Notes: generated by a model from the sequence alone, not told the origin. A DNA stretch of 26,953 nucleotides from Parcubacteria group bacterium Athens0714_26 (GCA_007376745.1 VMGU01000004.1:1-26953), one strand, 5' to 3'. Numbered from the stretch's first letter, positions 1 to 8,016 are shown. Made by a program: numbers and translations.

Positions 1-50
1 TAGACACTTACAATGCCCTTAATACCCCTTGTTTTATTGTATTGCTGCAT

Positions 51-113
51 GACTTTTCGATGAGCCGAAAAGTCTCATATGTATCTGAACTTGTGCAAAG
101 CGATTATGCACAA
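51..113. other. Two tandem hairpins of unknown role
   Basis: A 9-bp perfect stem (51-59 with 66-74, 6-nt loop) is followed by a second inverted repeat (91-97 with 107-113) that extends outward to 88-116 with one mismatch. No U-tract follows either stem, so neither is a textbook terminator. They sit upstream of the 196-672 gene and may belong to the 3' end of a transcript that begins outside the window. No coding sequence was recognised in 1-195. Confidence 0.4.
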
Positions 114-195
114 ATTCCTGCCAAAACAACGCAATTAATTTGCCGCCGGCTGTGAAATCTGATAGATTTTATATAGTAATAGCGAGCTACGCACC

Positions 196-672
196 ATGCA
201 AGATATATCACACAAAAAAATTATCTGGACTACACCTGAATACCTCTACCGCCCTAAAACCGCCTCATGGTACTGGAAAACCATTATCGCCACGGCGCTG
301 CTGATAATAATTTCTTTTTGGCTGAAAAATCTGCTTTTTGCGATTTTTATATTCATCGCCGAGATAATTTTAATAACCTACGCGAAACGCTATCCAAAAA
401 ATATAGAGTTTGAAATCAGCGAAGAAGGCATAAGGATTGATAAAAAACTTCTTTATTCTTTTGATAATTTAGAAAGTTTTCACATAAAAAATGGCGGCGG
501 GGATTTTGGGGAATTGATTTTAAAGGTAAAATCCAAGATAAACCCGTATCTTAAAATAAATATTTTTAATAAAGACATATTGGTCATTAAAACCTTCCTG
601 CAAAAATATTTGGAGGAGATGGAATACAAAGAATCCTTAAGCGACACGATTTCTGATATATTGGGATTTTAA
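196..672 (+). CDS. Conserved hypothetical membrane protein with two N-terminal helices
   Basis: A 158-residue protein of unknown function. Residues about 26-43 and 44-62 form two hydrophobic segments separated by a very short turn, so both ends should face the same side. After them comes a basic stretch (AKRYPK) and a roughly 95-residue beta-rich domain of the kind seen in PH-like membrane-associated proteins; that fold is inferred, not shown. The N-terminus has a WTTPEYLYR motif and a WYW cluster just before the first helix. No Shine-Dalgarno is visible. A weak promoter (TTGCCG at 140-145, TAGATT at 163-168, 17-bp spacer) lies just upstream. The gene ends 9 nt before tRNA-Arg, so the two may be co-transcribed. 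Confidence 0.7.
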   Translation: MQDISHKKIIWTTPEYLYRPKTASWYWKTIIATALLIIISFWLKNLLFAIFIFIAEIILITYAKRYPKNIEFEISEEGIRIDKKLLYSFDNLESFHIKNGGGDFGELILKVKSKINPYLKINIFNKDILVIKTFLQKYLEEMEYKESLSDTISDILGF

Positions 673-681
673 GGCGGCAAT

Positions 682-753
682 GCCCTCGTCGTTCAACGGA
701 CAGGACGCAAGATTGCGGATCTTGTAATAGAGGTTCGATTCCCCTCGAGGGCA
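682..753 (+). tRNA. tRNA-Arg, anticodon GCG
   Basis: The acceptor stem is a perfect 7 bp (682-688 with 746-752). The D stem is 691-694 with 703-706. The anticodon stem is a perfect 5 bp (708-712 with 720-724) and closes loop TTGCGGA, giving anticodon GCG at 715-717. The T stem (729-733 with 741-745) has one A-C mismatch, at 731/743. The discriminator is A753 and CCA is not encoded. Anticodon GCG reads CGC and CGU. Most bacteria use ACG (inosine) for this box, so G34 is unusual. Confidence 0.93.
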
Positions 754-777
754 CAAAATAAATATTTTTAGCGTGAA

Positions 778-804
778 TTGATTTATTAAATAAAAATCTA
801 TAAT
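778..804 (+). promoter_or_regulatory. Probable promoter of the tRNA-Gly-like RNA
   Basis: TTGATT at 778-783 could serve as -35 and TATAAT at 799-804 as -10. The 15-bp spacer is short; a second TATAAT at 804-809 gives 20 bp. The first places the transcription start near 811, a few nt before the tRNA-like 5' end at 816. Confidence 0.45.
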
Positions 805-815
805 ATAATCTTGAT

Positions 816-871
816 GCGGGTATCGTATAACGGCATTACATCTGGTTGCCAATCAGACAACACGCGCTCCA
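816..871 (+). pseudogene. tRNA-Gly(GCC) lacking its T arm
   Basis: The 5' strand GCGGGTA (816-822), a D arm typical of bacterial tRNA-Gly (825-839) and a complete anticodon arm (841-845 with 853-857, loop TTGCCAA, anticodon GCC at 848-850) are all present. The 3' end is also tRNA-Gly-like: CGC at 865-867 can pair with G1-C2-G3, then the Gly discriminator U (868) and an encoded CCA (869-871). The T arm and part of the 3' acceptor strand are missing, leaving 53 nt to the discriminator instead of about 74. The junction falls in a CG/CGC run, as expected for a deletion between short repeats. It is probably a pseudogene, though the nearby promoter-like boxes and terminator suggest it may still be transcribed. 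Confidence 0.72.
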
Positions 872-875
872 GAAT

Positions 876-906
876 TAAAATCAGGATTATTTAAATCCTG
901 ATTTTA
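876..906. terminator. Bidirectional terminator between tRNA-Gly remnant and tyrS
   Basis: A perfect inverted repeat (877-888 with 894-905, extendable by a further pair) has a 5-nt loop and A/T-rich ends that give U-rich tails on both strands. It can end the tRNA-side transcript and the minus-strand tyrS transcript, whose stop is at 935. Confidence 0.75.
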
Positions 907-934
907 AAATTTCTTAGACAACGACTTTAAAAAA

Positions 935-2122
935 CTAAACAACTATTTTTATAAACTTTATCTTTCCTACCTGAATCACGTCTCCATTTTTTAATCCGAT
1001 AATTTCTGACGCATCGGTTTGTTTTTTACCGTTAAACTTAACTCCTCCTTGCTCCACTAATCTTCTCGCCTCGCTTTTACTTGCAGATAATTTTATTTCA
1101 ACAAGAAGGTCTATTATATTTAAATTTGAAGACTTTATTTTAAATGACGGGATATTCCGAGGTATCTCTTTATTGGAAACTACGCGGATAAATTCTTGCT
1201 TGGCTTTCTCCGCAACAGACTTACCGTGATAAATCGTCACTATATTTTCCGCTAATTCTATTTTAGCGCCGCGCGGGTCGATTTTAACTGAATTATTTAA
1301 ATCCTCAAGCGGCATATCGGTCAAAAGCTCGGTGTATTTTGAAATCAGATTGTCTGGGATAGACATAATTTTACCGAACATAATTTCCGGCTTTTCAGCC
1401 AACCCGATATAGTTGCCGTAGCTTTTACTCATTTTTCGCACGCCATCCGTGCCCTCAAGCAAAGGCATCGTAAGCACATCTTGCTCCGGCATATTAAATT
1501 TTCGTTGCATTCTGCGACCCATCAATAAATTAAATTTCTGGTCACTGCCTCCAATTTCCAAATCAGCCTTTACCGCCACAGAGTCATATCCCTGTAAAAG
1601 CGGGTAGAGCGCCTCAAGTATAGTCACCTCCTGGCCGTCTTTAATTCTTTTTTGAAAATCCTCCCGTTCCAAAACCCGCTCCATGGACATTTTAGACATT
1701 AACTCCAAAATTAAATCAGGATTTTTTTTAAACCACTCGCTATTGTGATGAATTTCTAATTTTTTTATATCAATAACTTTTTTTGCCTGCTCCAAGTAAG
1801 TTTTCAGGTTCTTTTTGACGTCTGCGTCTTTAAGCTGAGGCCTGGTTTTATCTCGGCCGGAAGGATCACCAATTTTAGCCGTAAAATCTCCAATAATAAG
1901 CACGGCTTTATGACCGGCATCCTGAAATTGACGTAATTTTCTTAAGGGAACCGTATGCCCCAAATGTAAATCCGGAGAGGTCGGGTCTATTCCGAATTTT
2001 ACGCGCAGTTTTCTTGCCTTGAGCCCTGCCGAAGGGTTGCCGAAGAGCGCCTCTTCTAGATGACTTTTTTCTATAACCTCTACCACGCCCCTTCCCAGTA
2101 AATCTTTTAAATTTGATTTCAT
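935..2122 (-). CDS. tyrS: Tyrosyl-tRNA synthetase
   Basis: Class I aminoacyl-tRNA synthetase that charges tRNA-Tyr in the cytoplasm. At 395 residues it has normal length. The HIGH motif is HLGH at 53-56 within a GIDPTSPDLHLGHT context, and KMSKS is at 230-234. The C-terminal ~65 residues (LSASKSEARRLVEQGGVKFNG) are an S4 RNA-binding domain. The GIDPT and VPLRKLRQFQ motifs fit the type-2 TyrRS subfamily. It is the last gene of the minus-strand block but is separated from clpP by a strong hairpin and has its own -10 box 7 nt before the ATG, so it is probably transcribed alone as a leaderless mRNA. All key motifs are intact. Confidence 0.97.
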   Translation of the reverse strand: MKSNLKDLLGRGVVEVIEKSHLEEALFGNPSAGLKARKLRVKFGIDPTSPDLHLGHTVPLRKLRQFQDAGHKAVLIIGDFTAKIGDPSGRDKTRPQLKDADVKKNLKTYLEQAKKVIDIKKLEIHHNSEWFKKNPDLILELMSKMSMERVLEREDFQKRIKDGQEVTILEALYPLLQGYDSVAVKADLEIGGSDQKFNLLMGRRMQRKFNMPEQDVLTMPLLEGTDGVRKMSKSYGNYIGLAEKPEIMFGKIMSIPDNLISKYTELLTDMPLEDLNNSVKIDPRGAKIELAENIVTIYHGKSVAEKAKQEFIRVVSNKEIPRNIPSFKIKSSNLNIIDLLVEIKLSASKSEARRLVEQGGVKFNGKKQTDASEIIGLKNGDVIQVGKIKFIKIVV

Positions 2123-2129
2123 AGACTTT

Positions 2130-2135
2130 ATTATA
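2130..2135 (-). promoter_or_regulatory. -10 box of a probable leaderless tyrS promoter
   Basis: Minus-strand TATAAT lies only 7 nt before the tyrS ATG (2122), so transcription should start at or next to the start codon. No Shine-Dalgarno fits in between. A -35 element would fall inside the clpP terminator hairpin and no good match is visible. Confidence 0.55.
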
Positions 2136-2141
2136 AACTAA

Positions 2142-2173
2142 AATCCCCGATATTAGAATAAATATCGGGGATT
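2142..2173 (-). terminator. clpP terminator
   Basis: A perfect 13-bp GC-cored stem (2142-2154 with 2161-2173) with a 6-nt loop lies 26 nt past the clpP stop. The tail on the minus strand is only moderately U-rich. It separates clpP from tyrS. Confidence 0.75.
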
Positions 2174-2198
2174 AAATTTATCATTATACTACCAAGGA

Positions 2199-2804
2199 TT
2201 ATTTACCGTTTTTGCCCTTTAAAACAGCGTCAATTAAATTATAGACTTTGGCCTCCTGCGCTGTCAGCCAGAAATCACGGTCTGTATCTTTTTCGATTTT
2301 ATTAAGCGGCTGGCCCGTGTGCTTTGCCAGAATTTGATTTAATCTTTCCCTGGTTTTCACGATATGTTTGGCGGCAATTTCAATTTCCACCGCCTGGCCC
2401 TCGGCTCCGCCCATAACCTGATGCAATAAAATTTCTGAATTAGGAAGCGCCAATCTTTTACCTTTCACCCCAGAAGCTAAAAGTACCGCGCCCATAGAAG
2501 CCGCCATTCCCACGCAAATAGTTGAAACATCAGACTTAATATGCTGCATAGTGTCATAAATAGCCATACCAGCGAACACGGAACCTCCAGGAGAATTAAT
2601 ATAAAGTTTTATGTCTTTTTTAGGGTCTTCGTGCTCCAAAAACAAAAGTTGGGCTATCACTATATTTGCCATCGCGTCATTAATGGGTCCGCCCAAAAAA
2701 ATAATCCTTTCCTTTAAAAGACGCGAATAAATATCATAGGCGCGTTCACCCATTTGGGTTTTTTCTATTACCGTCGGGATTAAATATTGATTATTATCTT
2801 CCAT
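2199..2804 (-). CDS. clpP: ATP-dependent Clp protease proteolytic subunit ClpP
   Basis: Serine peptidase that forms the barrel degrading proteins fed by ClpX or ClpC. At 201 residues it is full length. The catalytic triad is recognisable as Ser103 (GMAASMGA), His128 (EILLHQ) and Asp177 (DRDFW). Its spacing of 25 and 49 residues equals that of E. coli ClpP. The oxyanion-region NSPGGSV motif is at 70-76. It lies 46 nt downstream of tig on the same strand, a widespread tig-clpP arrangement in bacteria, and ends at a strong hairpin. No clpX is next to it. Confidence 0.97.
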   Translation of the reverse strand: MEDNNQYLIPTVIEKTQMGERAYDIYSRLLKERIIFLGGPINDAMANIVIAQLLFLEHEDPKKDIKLYINSPGGSVFAGMAIYDTMQHIKSDVSTICVGMAASMGAVLLASGVKGKRLALPNSEILLHQVMGGAEGQAVEIEIAAKHIVKTRERLNQILAKHTGQPLNKIEKDTDRDFWLTAQEAKVYNLIDAVLKGKNGK

Positions 2805-2850
2805 AATTGTTTATTAAATATTAAACATTTTAAATGTAATAATAGTTTCC

Positions 2851-4005
2851 TTAAACCGATTCTAAAAATTCAAAAACTTTTTTGTTTTTAATGATGTCAT
2901 AACTATAATCATAAACTCTTCGAGGGTCAATTTTTGAGGCCTCAGAATTATTTCTTGACTTCAAAAAAGTATTGACCTCCGCCTCAACCTCGGCGGTTAT
3001 AGGCTCCAAATGCTCTTCTTTGGCTATTTGATTAATAATTAATTCAGAAGCCACCCTCTTTTCCGCCTCTGGTTTTAAACGTTTATTCAAATCTTCTTCG
3101 GACGGACGGTTTTTTAAATTTTTCATATGCTCCATGTAATGCCGGTATTCGTGAACCATATTTTCCAAAGTTTTATCCACCAAAATTTCGGGCATATCAA
3201 TTTTGGCCGACTTTATGATTTCCGACAATATTCTTAAGCGGTTTTTCTCGATTTCCTTATCCTGCTTTTCCTTTAAAATACCTTCTTTGATGCTGTTTTT
3301 AAATTCTTCAACACTGTTAAATTTGCCTATACTTCTCACAAAATCGTCATTTAATTCCGGGGCTTTCCTATCGTAAACACCCACCAGCTCCACACCATCA
3401 AACTTATCGCTTTCTTTGTGGCCGACTATTTTGTCTTCAAGCCCATCACGCATCTGGCCCTCGCCTAAAACAAACTTGTCTTTGTTGCCATCCAAATTAA
3501 TTTCCACAATATCTCCCTTTTTCGCCTCGCGGCCAACTCTTATAATCTGCGCCCGAGATTTTAAAACCCAATCAATGGTTTTATCCACCTCATCCTGTTC
3601 AATTTTAACTTCCTTTTTATCCGATAAAACCGACTTGGCTATTTTTTTATAATTGCCCAGCACCACTTCGGGGAATACAATGAGCGTGGCTTTAAATTTC
3701 AAGCCCGTATCACTTTCCAGAATCTCTACGCGCGGCTGGTCAATTATTTCCCATGAATTTTCTTGGGTAATTTCTTTTAAAGCGTCCCGCACGGCAAGGG
3801 AAGCCGCTTTATTAAAAACCTCGTCCTTATCAATGGCCTTATCCAATAATTCTTTGGGCGCCGTGCCGGGCCGGAATCCTTTTAACTGGACCGCCGAAGC
3901 CTCCCTTCCATAAGAAGTTTCCCAATAGCTTAAAAATTCATCGTGATTAAAAATCACCTCTACCTCCCGAATGGAACGGGGTAGTTTTTTAAAATTATAT
4001 TTCAT
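2851..4005 (-). CDS. tig: Trigger factor (ribosome-associated chaperone)
   Basis: Binds at the ribosome exit tunnel and shields nascent chains. The ribosome-docking signature is GFRPGTAP at 43-50. The usual signature carries Lys where Thr48 stands here. At 384 residues it is shorter than the typical ~430, and the central PPIase (FKBP-like) domain around 150-215 looks reduced. The C-terminal helical chaperone arms (about 220-384) are rich in Lys and Glu, as usual. It starts 10 nt after the stop of the proline-rich membrane protein, so the two are probably co-transcribed, with clpP following. Peptidyl-prolyl isomerase activity is uncertain because of the shortened domain. Confidence 0.93.
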   Translation of the reverse strand: MKYNFKKLPRSIREVEVIFNHDEFLSYWETSYGREASAVQLKGFRPGTAPKELLDKAIDKDEVFNKAASLAVRDALKEITQENSWEIIDQPRVEILESDTGLKFKATLIVFPEVVLGNYKKIAKSVLSDKKEVKIEQDEVDKTIDWVLKSRAQIIRVGREAKKGDIVEINLDGNKDKFVLGEGQMRDGLEDKIVGHKESDKFDGVELVGVYDRKAPELNDDFVRSIGKFNSVEEFKNSIKEGILKEKQDKEIEKNRLRILSEIIKSAKIDMPEILVDKTLENMVHEYRHYMEHMKNLKNRPSEEDLNKRLKPEAEKRVASELIINQIAKEEHLEPITAEVEAEVNTFLKSRNNSEASKIDPRRVYDYSYDIIKNKKVFEFLESV

Positions 4006-4015
4006 TAAAATCTAT

Positions 4016-5128
4016 TTAAAATCCTAATTTTTGGAGCGCGGATTTATAACCGCCGTAAGAAGTGCTGATTATCAGGTAATCTCCGGCCCAACCGTAATTT
4101 AACGAGGCTCCTGTCACGGAAAACGCCAGATAACTGGTAGATTGTCCGCTGGCGCTACCTATTTTAAAGCCCGATACATTCGGCGTTCCCGGAGAAACAA
4201 GGTATAAGTTAGCCAGTTTATCGGAATTTTCCAGACGAATTACATAATCTTTGGCTTTTGCCGCGTCAGCTCCGGTTTTTAACTTGGCCACGAAACCCGG
4301 CCAAACACCATTGTTATCATAGTAAAGAAAAGTTGTAAAGTTATCGTCAAAAAACGCTTTGAGTTCAACCGAAGTTAATTCCGGAATAAATAGAGAAATG
4401 GTGTCCGAAAAACTAATCGGGTTGCCAGTAACCGAAGGAATAATTTCTTTTATAGCATTGGCGACAGACGGCTTATTGGCGGCCTCAACGCTTAATACCT
4501 GCTTTAAAGCGTCTCTGGTGAAAGCGCTTAGTTTTACTTCTGCCCGCAAATCTGCGGGGTTTTTGAATAATGACTGTGACGTTGAAACTGCGGCAGCGGA
4601 AGATTCTGTTTGAGGAACAACTTCATTATTACTCGGCTGCTCTGCCGGAATATTAGCCGACGAGGACCCTGCGGGCGTTACCACGCCCCATAGATTTCCG
4701 GCCGGAAAAAACTTGGGAATTATTATAAAATAAACCGCTGCGCCGATGCCGGCTACAATAACTAAAACTACAATCGATAAAATCGCTTTTTTGCCGCTTT
4801 TTTTAGGGATTTCCGAAGATTCTTCTTCAATCATATTCGGCATTCCATCATTTTTAGAAAGATTTTCCAATTCTACTTTAGGCTGCGCTTGAGAAGACTG
4901 CGAAGAAATGGGCGCCGGGTTTTCAACCTTCTTAATCTCGGGCGGAATAAATGACTGAGGCGTGGGACCTTGACCACCACTCTGCTTCATTGAATCGATA
5001 TCCGATTTCATCGTGCGTAAAGTTATCTCCGGCGGCGGAGGAGGCGGTGGCATTGATTTAAATTCATTATTTGAATTCTGATTGGAATTCGGATTCGACC
5101 AACTCTGTTTGTTTAAATTTTCGTCCAT
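4016..5128 (-). CDS. Proline-rich single-pass membrane protein, function unknown
   Basis: A 370-residue protein not matched to a named family. The N-terminal ~110 residues are low complexity: Asn/Gln-rich, then seven prolines at 27-33, then a Pro/Ser-rich linker. A single transmembrane helix (about 115-138) follows a basic KKSGKK stretch, so the N-terminus should be cytoplasmic and the ~230-residue C-terminal part outside. That part opens with a Ser/Ala/Gln-rich linker, then a mixed alpha/beta region (RDALKQVL, SISFSDTISLFIPELT, FLYYDNNG, SLNYGWAGDYLIIST). It sits directly upstream of tig with a 10-nt gap. A minus-strand TATAAT near 5251-5256 may be its promoter, giving a leader of roughly 115 nt. 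Confidence 0.75.
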   Translation of the reverse strand: MDENLNKQSWSNPNSNQNSNNEFKSMPPPPPPPEITLRTMKSDIDSMKQSGGQGPTPQSFIPPEIKKVENPAPISSQSSQAQPKVELENLSKNDGMPNMIEEESSEIPKKSGKKAILSIVVLVIVAGIGAAVYFIIIPKFFPAGNLWGVVTPAGSSSANIPAEQPSNNEVVPQTESSAAAVSTSQSLFKNPADLRAEVKLSAFTRDALKQVLSVEAANKPSVANAIKEIIPSVTGNPISFSDTISLFIPELTSVELKAFFDDNFTTFLYYDNNGVWPGFVAKLKTGADAAKAKDYVIRLENSDKLANLYLVSPGTPNVSGFKIGSASGQSTSYLAFSVTGASLNYGWAGDYLIISTSYGGYKSALQKLGF

Positions 5129-5175
5129 AAAAGTAATACAACTACGAAAATAAAATATATCGTAATTTATGTTAT

Positions 5176-5244
5176 TTATGACCTTTTAATTAATTTATGC
5201 CCGTAATTAACTGCTCCAAATAACGCAGCCGTACTACTAGACAT
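5176..5244 (-). CDS. Possible 22-residue leader peptide
   Basis: A short ATG frame (MSSSTAALFGAVNYGHKLIKRS) begins about 7 nt after a minus-strand TATAAT (5251-5256), matching the leaderless pattern of other genes here. It ends with TAA 47 nt before the membrane protein gene. It is far too short to establish by statistics, and no homologue is known to me. Confidence 0.25.
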   Translation of the reverse strand: MSSSTAALFGAVNYGHKLIKRS

Positions 5245-5275
5245 CGTAATTTTATTATATCACAAACACACTTGG

Positions 5276-6145
5276 CTACTCTGTGGATAACGAGTTTTTT
5301 TGAAGCGCTTTTAGGGATAAACCTATTTTGCCATTTTCCACCCGGACAACCTTAGCCGTCACAATATCTCCTAGCTTAACCACATCCTCCACTTTTTTAA
5401 CAAATCCATTTTTTAATTCGGAAACATGTATCATGCCGTCTCTATTCGGCCCAAACTCCACAATGGCTCCGAAATCCAAAATTTTAACAACCTTGCCTTC
5501 AACGATCTGACCCACCTCTATTTCCTGAACAATGGATTTTACTTGATTAAACGCCGCTTCGGCGATAGCGCGGCTGGCTCCGGCGATAAACACCTTTCCA
5601 GTCTGTTCAATATCAATAGTAAGAGCGCCGGTTGAAGATATAATTCCGTTAATAACTTTGCCGCCGGGACCGATTACTTCTCCTATTTTTTCAGGATTAA
5701 TATCAAGCATCAAAACCACTGGGGCAAAAGGAGAAATTTCTTTGCGTGGCTCACTAATAGCCCCGGTCATAACTTTTAAAATATGCAACCGGGCATCTTT
5801 GGCCTGCGACATAATTTTTCCCAACATCTCAACCTCAACTCCATATATTTTTACGTCCATCTGCATAGCGTTTACGCCCGCGTCAGTGCCAGCGATTTTA
5901 AAATCCATATCGCCGTAATGGTCCTCGGGACCCTGAATGTCGGTTAAGATTTTATGATTTTTATTTTTTTCATCGGAGATAAGACCCATGGCAATTCCGG
6001 CAACGGGCTTGCGGATAGGAACTCCCGCATCCATCAAAGATAAGCTGCCAGCGCAAACTGTCGCCATAGAAGAAGAACCGTTTGAAGACAAGATTTCCGA
6101 AACCAGCCTAATAACATAGGGAAACTGTTCCACGGAAGGAATCAT
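5276..6145 (-). pseudogene. pnp: Polynucleotide phosphorylase, C-terminal fragment
   Basis: The 3' half of pnp. In frame it holds the rest of the second RNase PH domain (MIPSVEQFPYVIRLVSEI, SSNGSSSMA, LMDAGVPI, GPEDHYGDMDFKIAG), a KH domain (INPEKIGEVIGPGGKVI, near 150-210) and an S1 domain (about 215-285, VEGKVVKILDFGAIVEFG). The recognisable sequence continues upstream of this ATG to about 6190 (REIGHGALAEKALKP), but in a different frame from the 5' fragment. About 35 conserved residues that normally join the halves, including the HYNFPPYSVGE region, are absent. The phosphate- and metal-binding residues of the second domain are here, so neither fragment alone should be a normal phosphorolytic enzyme. 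Confidence 0.9.
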
Positions 6146-6180
6146 GGGCTTTAAAGCTTTTTCGGCCAGCGCTCCGTGGC

Positions 6181-7296
6181 CTATTTCTCTTGCTCCGAGC
6201 CCGGAGGCGCTATGGTAGTAACGCAGAGCGATTGCGTATTGCCTCTCACAAAAATAGCGGAGCCATGAGTGCGCTTGAATAAGCCGACCTCGGCATATAA
6301 ATCTCTTACCTCGTCCAATTTGCGGCCATCGGGTCTTTTATCCTCTTCTAATATTTTTTTATGGACCAATTCATCCAACTCTTTTTCAAAAACAGCTTCA
6401 GCCATCGCCAATTTATCCTTTAAAGATTCTTCGGATTCAACTATAGCTTTCATTTCTTCCCGCAACTTGGCGATTTTCAAATCTCTTTCGGCTTTTTTGG
6501 GCGAATACATGGCTTGCTCCAGCTTGTCTTTCAAAAAATTAATCACTTTTGACTCTAAATCTTTATCAATTTCAGCGAGAGCAATATCCACTTTTGCTTT
6601 GCCGACTTCTTTAATGATTTTTTCCTGAAACTCTATCAGATTATTTATTTCTTTTTGAGCCGCGGTAAAAGATTTAACGATATTTTCGTCGCCAGCTTCA
6701 TCGCCGCCAAGCTCAATCATATTAATCTGGTCTTTTAGTCCGGATACAAAAGCTTCAAATTCCAAATCGGCGTTTTTTAATTCGCCCATTTTAGGATTTA
6801 TCATTATTTCTCCGCCGCTTTTTAATTTCGCCACTTTTAATCCGGCAACCGGTCCAGCCCACGGAATAAAAGATGTTCCTAAAACCAAAGAAGCTGTCAG
6901 GAGCCCAATAAAATCCGGGTCGTTTTCTTCGTCAAACGACAAAACAGTCACCACTACCTGCACATCGCGCCGCATGGCCTGGTTAAAAAGCGGTCGGATA
7001 GTTCTATCAATTAGTCTACCCGATAAAGTGGCTTCATCCGATGACCTGCCTTCGCGGCGAATAAAACGGCTGCCGATAATTTTGCCGGCGGCATAAAACT
7101 TTTCTTCATAATTGACAGTCAGCGGGAAATAATCGCATTTCTTATCCTCTTTGCCCATAACGGCAGTCACCAAAACTATGGTCTCGCCATATTTGCCGAT
7201 AACTGCCGAGTCGGCTTGCTCGCCTATTTTAGAAAACTCAAACGAGAGTTCGCGTCCGGCGAACTCGGTGGTAAACTTTTTCTTTTGTAAATCCAT
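6181..7296 (-). pseudogene. pnp: Polynucleotide phosphorylase, N-terminal fragment
   Basis: The 5' half of pnp, the 3'-to-5' phosphorolytic exoribonuclease of the degradosome. It carries the first RNase PH domain (residues about 12-145, with FYAAGKIIGSRFIRREGRSSDEATLSGRLIDRTIRPLF), the helical linker domain (about 150-300) and the start of the second RNase PH domain up to VTTIAPPGSEQ. Two codons later it hits TAG. The next bases read as the downstream PNPase sequence in another frame, with about 105 nt of expected coding sequence missing. That is a real deletion, or a sequence or assembly error, rather than a simple one-base slip. It is the third gene after rpsO and the NYN gene. The 210-nt leader is rich in inverted repeats. 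Confidence 0.9.
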
Positions 7297-7322
7297 ATTT
7301 TGTTTTAAGTTCCGCCATTATC

Positions 7323-7412
7323 TTCGTCAAATGACGAATAATAGATGGTAGATTCGTATAAACTCGCAATCCTACAGCCACATTAAGAATTCACTACGAA
7401 ATTATACGAGTC
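7323..7412 (-). promoter_or_regulatory. Structured leader of pnp
   Basis: Two inverted repeats lie in the 210-nt gap before pnp: a 6-bp hairpin (7323-7328 with 7333-7338, loop AAAT) and an 11-bp stem with one G-U pair (7351-7361 with 7402-7412) enclosing 40 nt. A minus-strand TATAAT overlaps the distal arm, near 7401-7406. In E. coli the rpsO-pnp gap holds an RNase III-cleaved hairpin through which PNPase controls itself; a similar role here is inference. Confidence 0.45.
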
Positions 7413-7506
7413 CGCCATTTAAAGCAGAACATTTTTATTAATTTTTAAATTTCGACTTTAGAAAATACTATTATTATCCGGCAAAATATTCAATGGCCGC
7501 TCGCGC

Positions 7507-8016
7507 CTAAGCCCGATTACTGCGCAAAATCATTTTGGGCATACTCTCCAAATCTATAAACTCATCGGCTATTTCCTTAATCTTACCGGAGGCGCTGCGC
7601 CCGAAAGCGGCAACTTCCACAATTTTACCGGCGCCGTATTGGAGATATTCAACCAGCGGAATAAAATCGCCGTCGCCTGTAACCAACACGATGGCGTCCA
7701 GAGCATCGGACATTCTAATGGCGTCAACCGCCATGCCTACGTCCCAGTCGGCTTTTTTAGCGCCGCCCGGATAAATCTGCAAATCTTTCACCCGCAAATC
7801 CATACCACAACGCTTAAGGGCGTCAAAAAAAGAAGCCTCGCCTAAAGCGGTGTCACTTTTTACCACATAAGCGATGGCGCGAATAAGCTTCCTGCCACCG
7901 GTTAATTCTTTAATTAATTCTTTGTAATTAACTCTAGCCTTATATAAATTCTTCGCAGAATGGTAAAGATTCTGAATGTCTACAAAAATACCCACTCTCT
8001 GGTCTTTATAACGCAT
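7507..8016 (-). CDS. NYN-domain (LabA/DUF88-type) ribonuclease-like protein
   Basis: A 169-residue NYN domain of the PIN-like nuclease superfamily. The acidic active-site set is visible: D13 and N16 in GIFVDIQNLY, D90 and D92 in KKADWDVGMAVD, and D115/D117 in VTGDGDF. Such enzymes usually cut RNA with Mg2+ or Mn2+. The gene begins immediately after the rpsO stop codon (no gap) and is followed by pnp, so a conserved rpsO-pnp pair has this nuclease placed between its members. This suggests a role in RNA processing or decay, which is inference. The domain spans nearly the whole protein and no extra domain is seen. Confidence 0.9.
   Translation of the reverse strand: MRYKDQRVGIFVDIQNLYHSAKNLYKARVNYKELIKELTGGRKLIRAIAYVVKSDTALGEASFFDALKRCGMDLRVKDLQIYPGGAKKADWDVGMAVDAIRMSDALDAIVLVTGDGDFIPLVEYLQYGAGKIVEVAAFGRSASGKIKEIADEFIDLESMPKMILRSNRA

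Noticed and set aside
858..871. Group I intron or split tRNA-Gly with its T arm nearby
   Set aside because: No T-arm sequence or matching acceptor strand occurs downstream before the terminator, and the CCA end is already joined to the truncated part.
3416..3913. Two open frames on the plus strand opposite tig
   Set aside because: They are antisense to a well-supported gene, have low-complexity Ser/Thr-rich translations and no ribosome site.
6141..6200. Programmed ribosomal frameshift in pnp
   Set aside because: No slippery heptamer is seen, and about 35 conserved residues are missing, which a frameshift cannot restore.
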